Virus record (IMG/VR): IMGVR_UViG_3300030333_003618
Span: 1-26,258 of that record
Length of the DNA: 26,258 nt
Direction: 5' to 3' (one strand)
Source of the DNA: a virus
Made by a program: the position numbers and the translations under genes
Notes under the pieces: generated by a model
What the model was told of the DNA's origin: nothing
Database searches by the model: none
What the model saw: only the letters and a program-made list of their open reading frames with translations
Shown here: positions 9,800 through 15,400 of the stretch, one piece after another
Layout: each line of letters opens with the position of its first letter
Position numbering within the stretch: position 1 is the stretch's first letter

Positions 9800-10338
9800 G
9801 TAACGAAAAAGAAAAACTAACTATTATACCCAGTGATAAGTATATTGGTATTGGGTTAACAGCATATGTCGGACTTGGTAGTGATTCTGATTGGGATTGG
9901 ATTGCAGATAATATTCATGCAGTTCAGTGGGATGGTACTTCAGGACATGGACATGTTGAGTATAATGATGGAACACCAGAAGTTGGATTAACTACAATAA
10001 CAGATTATAAAAAAGCATATAGGAAGTGGCAAGATGAAACAGACAGACTTACTACTGAACAAATAAGAATAGAAAGTGAAAAACGAGAATCAATAGATTG
10101 GACAAAATCTTTAAGAAAATGGAGAAATATATACATAGAAGATAGTGATTGGATAGTTGCAAAATCTCTTGAGGCAGGTGTTCCAGTACCAGACGAATGG
10201 AAAACATATCGACAGTCATTAAGAGATCTTCCGTCTGGATTAGATGCAAATACTATTGAAGCAATGGTTAAAGCAGCACAAACTGGAGTAGGACATACTG
10301 GATGGCCAACTGCGCCAGGAGGTTGGACTTTTTCTTAA
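9796..10338 (+). CDS. Tail fibre assembly chaperone-like protein
   Basis: 180 residues; its ATG overlaps the stop of the upstream gene (ATGA), so translation is probably coupled. A GGAGG lies 13 nt upstream, a longer than usual spacing. The C-terminal half matches the pattern of the phage tail assembly chaperone family: LRKWRNIYIEDSDW, then VPDEWKTYRQSLRDLP, corresponding to the RN.lL...DW...W..YRQ.LRDLP signature. The N-terminal part has the VQWDGTSGHGHVEYNDG and TDYKKAYRKWQDE segments often seen in that family. Such proteins help fold or trimerise the distal part of tail fibres, and the gene directly follows a fibre with a tip domain. It is probably a non-structural cytoplasmic helper. Confidence 0.75.
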   Translation: MSNEKEKLTIIPSDKYIGIGLTAYVGLGSDSDWDWIADNIHAVQWDGTSGHGHVEYNDGTPEVGLTTITDYKKAYRKWQDETDRLTTEQIRIESEKRESIDWTKSLRKWRNIYIEDSDWIVAKSLEAGVPVPDEWKTYRQSLRDLPSGLDANTIEAMVKAAQTGVGHTGWPTAPGGWTFS

Positions 10339-10340
10339 GT

Positions 10341-10832
10341 ATGAAAATAATTGATGATTTTTTAAGTGATGATGAGTATCAAAATCTTTTTTCATTCATA
10401 ACAAATAATAATTTTCCTTGGACTTATGGTAAAATTATAACCGATGGTTATGAACTAATTGATACTGAATATTATCAATTTACACATTCTTTTTATCAAT
10501 TTGATTTACCAACAACATATTTTCATCAGGTAGAATTTTTTAGAGAGAAGTTAGAAATGGCATCTCTCGTTAGAATAAAAGCAAATCTAAATCCTATAAC
10601 AGAAACATTACAGATTCATGATGATGCTTGGCATAATGATTTTGATAATATGACTACGGCAATTTATTATCTTAATACTAATAATGGGTTTACAAAATTT
10701 AAGAATGGTGATAAAGTAAATAGTGTTGCTAATAGAATAGTAATTTTTGATAGTAATCTGAAACATACAGGTACTTCTTGTACAGATACACATGCTAGAT
10801 TATTAATTAATTTTAATTATTTCCCTAAATAA
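10341..10832 (+). CDS. 2OG-Fe(II) oxygenase (prolyl-hydroxylase-like), first of two
   Basis: 163 residues from MKIIDDFLSDDEYQNLF. An in-frame ATG at 10302 would overlap the upstream gene by 37 nt and adds an unlikely N-terminus, so 10341 is preferred. An AGGAGGT lies 17 nt upstream, too far for a normal ribosome site. The double-stranded beta-helix fold is suggested by the metal ligands H93-D-D95 and H142, with R153 placed to hold the 2-oxoglutarate carboxylate (KHTG...HARLLINFNYF), and by the intervening TTAIYYLNTNNGFTKF strand pair. The expected reaction is hydroxylation of a protein side chain or small molecule using O2 and 2-oxoglutarate. The substrate is unknown. The stop codon lies inside a late promoter box. 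Confidence 0.75.
   Translation: MKIIDDFLSDDEYQNLFSFITNNNFPWTYGKIITDGYELIDTEYYQFTHSFYQFDLPTTYFHQVEFFREKLEMASLVRIKANLNPITETLQIHDDAWHNDFDNMTTAIYYLNTNNGFTKFKNGDKVNSVANRIVIFDSNLKHTGTSCTDTHARLLINFNYFPK
10825..10831 (+). promoter_or_regulatory. T4-type late promoter box (CTAAATA)
   Basis: CTAAATA overlaps the TAA of the oxygenase gene and lies 12 nt before the ATG of the collar fibre. CTAAATA is, as I recall, a described cyanomyovirus variant of the T4 late box TATAAATA. Position supports it, but the box is short and could occur by chance. Confidence 0.45.
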
Positions 10833-10843
10833 CCAAAAACGAT

Positions 10844-11359
10844 ATGCCTATTAAAATTAGAACTGGTTCAGCATGGAAAACCGTTAGTGATGGTGCTGAT
10901 GGATCAGATGGTAGTTCAACATTACCACAATATTGTATAATCATGTACTATGGAACTACTGCTCCTAATGGGTGGGCTATATGTAATGGTCAGAATGGAA
11001 CACCAGATTTAAGAAATAAGTTTATTGTTTCTACTGGTAGTAGTTATTCTCTTTCGGCTCAAGGTGGAGAAAATAGTGTATCACTCAGTACATCAGAAAT
11101 GCCATCACACGACCATGATGCCGATGCATCAGTAAGTGATCCAGGTCATAGTCATCAGTTAAAAGGTGGTGTTGATGATTCTGATAGTATGCCAGCTAGA
11201 GTTGCACCAAGTGATCAAAACTCAAATCTTCGTACTGATGCAATGAATGATGCAACAACAGGTATTAGTGTTTCAGTTGATATTGATAATGAAGGTAGTG
11301 GAGATGCTCACGAGAACAGACCACCATATTTTGCTCTTACGTTTATAATGAAAACTTAA
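10844..11359 (+). CDS. Short tail fibre with phage tail collar domain
   Basis: 171 residues. The N-terminus is short, and three G-x-y triplets (GADGSDGSS, residues 17-25) resemble a tiny collagen-like linker. A phage tail collar domain follows: YCIIMYYGTTAPNGWAICNG, then GTPDLRNKFIVSTG (residues 52-65), GGENSVSLSTSEMPSHDHD (74-92) and the closing ENRPPYFALTFIMKT. Histidine motifs HDHD (89-92) and HSH (102-104) resemble metal-binding turns in collar proteins. It is likely a short tail fibre or fibre tip contacting the cell surface. It is much shorter than T4 gp12 and so probably attaches to another structural protein. The genes on both sides encode 2OG oxygenases. Confidence 0.85.
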   Translation: MPIKIRTGSAWKTVSDGADGSDGSSTLPQYCIIMYYGTTAPNGWAICNGQNGTPDLRNKFIVSTGSSYSLSAQGGENSVSLSTSEMPSHDHDADASVSDPGHSHQLKGGVDDSDSMPARVAPSDQNSNLRTDAMNDATTGISVSVDIDNEGSGDAHENRPPYFALTFIMKT

Positions 11360-11363
11360 TTTA

Positions 11364-11948
11364 ATGTTTAAAGAATTGATTTGGGTAAAGAAAAAATCTT
11401 TATCTAAAACCTTTTGTGATAAAGTAATAGATAAATTTGAGAAAGAACCAAGAAAACACGATGGAGTTGTTGGTTCTAATGCTCCTAGAGTTGATAAATC
11501 TATGAAAGATACAACAGATATTAATATTACGAATATTAGTGGATGGGAAGAAGAAGATAAGATTTTTTATAAAGCATTGCAAGAAGGATTGGAAGAATAT
11601 GAGAAGTACTTAAAAAATATTCATTATAGATGCATTCCAAATTCTCAGTATAAGATGAAAGATGCTGGATATAAATTACAAAAATATGAACCTAATGGTT
11701 TTTATGATTGGCATAATGATTGGTGTATGAGTGAGAGTCGTGGATCAAGAATCTTTGTTTTTATGTGGTACTTAAACACACTTAAAGTTGAGGATGAAGG
11801 ATATACAGAATTTTTTGATGGTACAAGATTGCAACCTGAGTGTGGAAGCTTAGTATTTTTTCCTGCCACATGGACATATGTTCATCGTGGTAAGAGACCA
11901 AAGGTATGTAAATACCTATGTAATGGTTGGATATATGCAAAATGTTGA
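11364..11948 (+). CDS. 2OG-Fe(II) oxygenase (prolyl 4-hydroxylase-like), second of two
   Basis: 194 residues, beginning 4 nt after the collar fibre stop. The catalytic core is clear: YDWHNDW gives metal ligands H117 and D119, VHRG gives the distal H174, and K183 (nine residues later) is placed as the 2-oxoglutarate ligand, as in the prolyl 4-hydroxylase superfamily. RIFVFMWYLNTL, TEFFDGTRLQPECGSLVFFPATW and CKYLCNGWIY form the expected beta-strand framework. The N-terminal 100 residues are mainly helical and differ from the oxygenase at 10341, so the two are not a simple recent duplication. The substrate is unknown; location inside the fibre cluster suggests a virion protein or a late host target. 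Confidence 0.85.
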   Translation: MFKELIWVKKKSLSKTFCDKVIDKFEKEPRKHDGVVGSNAPRVDKSMKDTTDINITNISGWEEEDKIFYKALQEGLEEYEKYLKNIHYRCIPNSQYKMKDAGYKLQKYEPNGFYDWHNDWCMSESRGSRIFVFMWYLNTLKVEDEGYTEFFDGTRLQPECGSLVFFPATWTYVHRGKRPKVCKYLCNGWIYAKC

Positions 11949-11972
11949 CAAATTTTTTATCTGTGGTATAAT
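11945..11972 (+). promoter_or_regulatory. Consensus sigma70-type promoter with extended -10
   Basis: TTGACA (11945-11950) and TATAAT (11967-11972) are both perfect consensus hexamers separated by 16 nt, with TGG just before the -10 (extended -10). It begins in the last codons of the oxygenase gene. The predicted transcript start, about 11979, falls just after the first ATG of the following small gene. It would supply host-polymerase-driven early transcription for the two tiny genes, inside an otherwise late-looking block. Confidence 0.75.
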
Positions 11973-11975
11973 GCG

Positions 11976-12176
11976 ATGAGTCATATTACAGCATTAATGG
12001 ATGAAGAATATTTAATGAAGTGTGTGGTTGACCCTACTAAGAAAACTTTTTATATCTACTCTAATGAGGGAGATAGTAAAGAAATTGTATGTGATAATAC
12101 GAATCAATTTATGAATGTATTGGGTGTGGTACGTGCCATGTGTCCTGAAGATAGATTAGTATATACAGAAGTATAA
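11976..12176 (+). CDS. Small conserved-looking hypothetical protein
   Basis: 66 residues as the longest frame, acidic, with FYIYSNEGDSKEIVCDNTNQF in the middle. No family recognised. The start is uncertain: the promoter just upstream would begin transcription after this ATG. The in-frame ATG at 11997 (MDEEYLMKCVVDPT, 59 residues) is therefore favoured if that promoter is the main one, while 11976 can be used only on read-through transcripts. No convincing Shine-Dalgarno precedes either. The stop is embedded in a late promoter box. Possibly a small early takeover protein, by context only. Confidence 0.6.
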   Translation: MSHITALMDEEYLMKCVVDPTKKTFYIYSNEGDSKEIVCDNTNQFMNVLGVVRAMCPEDRLVYTEV

Positions 12177-12179
12177 ATA
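12172..12179 (+). promoter_or_regulatory. T4-type late promoter box (TATAAATA)
   Basis: Exact match to the T4 late promoter octamer, overlapping the last codon and stop of the 11976 gene and 21 nt upstream of the 12201 start. Such boxes are read by host polymerase carrying phage late sigma (gp55-type) factors. Confidence 0.65.
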
Positions 12180-12200
12180 AATCGGCTATTGGATTTTACA

Positions 12201-12344
12201 ATGCATAAAATTAGAGAACAAGACTCTTGGATTTCAAAAAAAGAGGTCAAATGTTATATTGATAATGATGAGGTAGATTGTTCTTTACTTAAAGAGGAAG
12301 ACTTTATTAAGATGCATACTGAGATGAATAATGATGCTCCTTAA
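12201..12344 (+). CDS. Very small acidic protein of unknown function
   Basis: A 47-codon frame from ATG at 12201 to TAA at 12342-12344, beginning MHKIREQDSWISKKEV and ending MNNDAP. It fills most of the 225-nt gap between the 11976 gene and the large fibre. It contains two cysteines and a charged, helix-prone composition. A late promoter box lies at the expected distance upstream. No Shine-Dalgarno and no family recognised. Its fit to the operon spacing is the main support. Confidence 0.5.
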   Translation: MHKIREQDSWISKKEVKCYIDNDEVDCSLLKEEDFIKMHTEMNNDAP

Positions 12345-12365
12345 TTTGTTCTACTTTTTACCTAA

Positions 12366-12372
12366 CTAAATA
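12366..12372 (+). promoter_or_regulatory. Late promoter box (CTAAATA) before the giant fibre gene
   Basis: CTAAATA lies 29 nt before the ATG at 12402, in a noncoding gap. It is bracketed by 7-nt inverted arms TGTTCTA (12347-12353) and TAGAACA (12371-12377). This is a sensible late promoter position for the 5.8-kb fibre gene. Confidence 0.55.
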
Positions 12373-12401
12373 GAACATAGAAATATATTGAATATTTACC
12401 A

Positions 12402-15400
12402 ATGGGTCTCAATAAGTTAGAGAATTTTATTAAGAATATCGAGGGTCGTATTCTTTATGTAAATCCAAATGATCTGGATGCTACAGACAGTATTGAAAAT
12501 CAAGGAAACTCTCTTGCAAAACCTTTCAAGACGGTTCAGAGAGCACTTCTTGAAGCAGCAAGATTTTCATATATTCGTGGTACAGATAACGATATTATAG
12601 AGAAGACAAGTATACTCTTATTTCCAGGCGAACATATAGTTGATAATCGTCCAGGATTTGCTATTAAGAAAGATGCAAGTAATCCTCTTCAAGCAAAGGC
12701 AGTTGCTCCAGGTGGTGCTCCTGAAACCATAGCACAAGATACCCTCACATTAAATTTAGATTCTAATTTCGACCTAACCCAGTCTGATAATATTCTTTAT
12801 AAGTTTAATAGTATTCATGGTGGTGTAGTTGTTCCTCGTGGTACATCTCTTGTTGGTTTAGATTTAAGAAAAACAAAGATAAGACCAAAATACGTTCCAA
12901 ACCCAACAGATGCTAATGTTAAGAAATCTTCTATATTCAAGGTAACTGGTTCTTGTTATTTTTGGCAATTCTCCATATTTGATGGGAATGAGAATGGATT
13001 AGTTTACACTGATGATTCTGATTTCAGTTCTAATAATCAGTCTAAACCAAGTTTTTCTCACCATAAATTAACTTGTTTTGAGTATGCTGATGGTGTTAAT
13101 GCTGCTGCAGGATATGATTTAACAGACCTTGATATGTACTATAGTAAGCTATCAAATGCTTATAATAGTTCTGCTGGTAAGGATAGAGGTATTAATGAGA
13201 AATATCCTGCTGATGCACTTGGATTCTCTAAACAGAGACCAGAATGGGAAATAGTTGGTGCATTTGCTGCTGATCCTGTTAATATTTCTGATATTAAATC
13301 TGGTGATGGAAGTAGTCCAACTACTGTTGTTACAGTTACAACAGCAACAGCACATGGATTAAATGCTGGTACTCCAATTAAGATTAAAGGTGTTGATACT
13401 TTAGATTATAATATTTCAACAGTAGTTCAGAATGTAAGTGGTGAGAAAGAATTTACATATCTTTTACCATTTGTAAGGACTAATTTACCTGCTAATCCTA
13501 GTTCTTCTAATGCGACAGTAACTATTGAGACTGATACAGTTGCAGGTGCATCTCCATATATCTTTAACTGCTCTATGCGTTCTGTATGGGGTATGAATGG
13601 TATGCTTGCTGATGGTAGCAAAGCATCTGGATTTAAGTCAATGGTTGTGGCACAGTTTACTGGTGTCTCACTACAAAAAGATGACCGTGCATTTGTAAAA
13701 TATAATCCAGATTCAAGATTATATAATAGTATTACAGTAAATCTTGCTAAAGGTTCTGCTCTTAATAGAGATGCATCTTCTACTGATCCTAAGAAAGTAT
13801 ATCATTTAGATAGTAAAGCAATCTATAGAAGTGGTTGGGAAACCAGTCATATTAAGATACAAAATGATGCTGTACTTCAGATTGTATCTGTATTTGCTAT
13901 TGGATTTAATAAGCACTTTGATATTCAATCTGGTGCTGATGCTTCAATTACAAACTCTAACTCTAACTTTGGACAGATCTCGTTGTCTGCTGAAGGATTT
14001 AAGAAAGATGCATTTGATAAAGATAACCATTGCTTTATAACAAATATTATTACACCAAAAGCAATAACTGAAACTGCTCAACAGATTGAGTGGCTTCCTC
14101 TTGATGTAACCAAGACAAAACAGACAGGTATTTCTAGTCATCTTTACATTGCTGATTATACAGATAAAGATGACGCACCACCAACTCTTATACAGGGTTA
14201 TAGATTAGGTGCAAACTTAGAAGATAAATTATATGCAAGTGTTGGAGCAGGAGCTCCCACTGTTAATAATGCATCCATTGTTATGGTTTCCAATACAACT
14301 GGTGCTGGTACAACAGTATCTAATGGATCATTAGTTGGTGAAAAGAGATATAGAGTTACTGTTGGACCTACTGGAACAACTAATAGACTTACAATAGGTA
14401 ATAATGAATTATTAACTGGTGAAAAAATAAGGGTCTTTAGTGATGATGGAGATCTTCCAGAAAATATTGATGATAATGTAGTATATTATGTAATTGATAA
14501 TGGTGATAACAATACTATATCGTTAGCATCAACTAAAACTAATGCTGAAAATGGTACTGCTATTAGTATTAATGATGGAACTAGTCTTTATGTTGTAAGT
14601 AGGGTATCTGATAAAGGATCTGGTGATATAGGACACCCAATTCAATATGATAGTGTACAAAATCAGTGGTATCTTCATAGTACTGTAGGTAATGCAATCT
14701 ATAATGCTATTGTTGGATTTACTGGTCCTGAAACATCAACTAATACTGGTTATGTTAATAGGGTTAATGATCCAAGATCTCTTGATGATAAACTTTATAA
14801 GTTACGTGTAGTTATTCCAAAGGAAGCAATAAACGCAAAAGATCCAACTGAAGGATTTGTTATCCAAGAGACTGGTACTACTGGATTTAGAAAAAATGCT
14901 GATGCTTCTGCAACATCAATATCAACTTCTGATTATGATTTTAATAAGAATCTAAGATTCATTAGAACTACATCTGAATCTGGTAATGTTGTAACTGTAG
15001 TAACAGAACAACCTCATAATCTAAATGTAGAAGATATTGTTAATATTAAAAAGGTAAAGAGTACTAATAATACTACTGCTGCAGAAAATAAAGGTTATAA
15101 TGGAACCTTTATAGTAACAGAAGTAAATAGTGATAAGCAATTTAGATATTCTACTACAGATGTAGATGGAGTTCTTCATGCTAATCCTGGTACATTTACT
15201 AATGATGTATCTGTTAGAGACACAGAACTTCCAAAATTTGAGAGAAATAATTGTAGAAGTAATTTCTATATTTACAGAAATGAGATTATATCTGAATATA
15301 TTGAAGGTATTCAGGATGGAATCTATCATCTATTTGCATTAAAAGCAGATAGATCAGTACCAACAGAATTTACTGGATTAAAGTATAGTCAAAGTGTTGA

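Noticed and set aside
10317-10323. AGGAGGT upstream of the first oxygenase as a ribosome site
   Set aside because: 17 nt from the ATG, well beyond functional spacing, and no alternative start codon in frame nearby.
10302-10340. Upstream ATG for the first oxygenase
   Set aside because: It would add MANCARRLDFFLS from the overlapping frame of the chaperone gene; MKIIDDFLS at 10341 is the usual opening for this family and abuts the previous stop.
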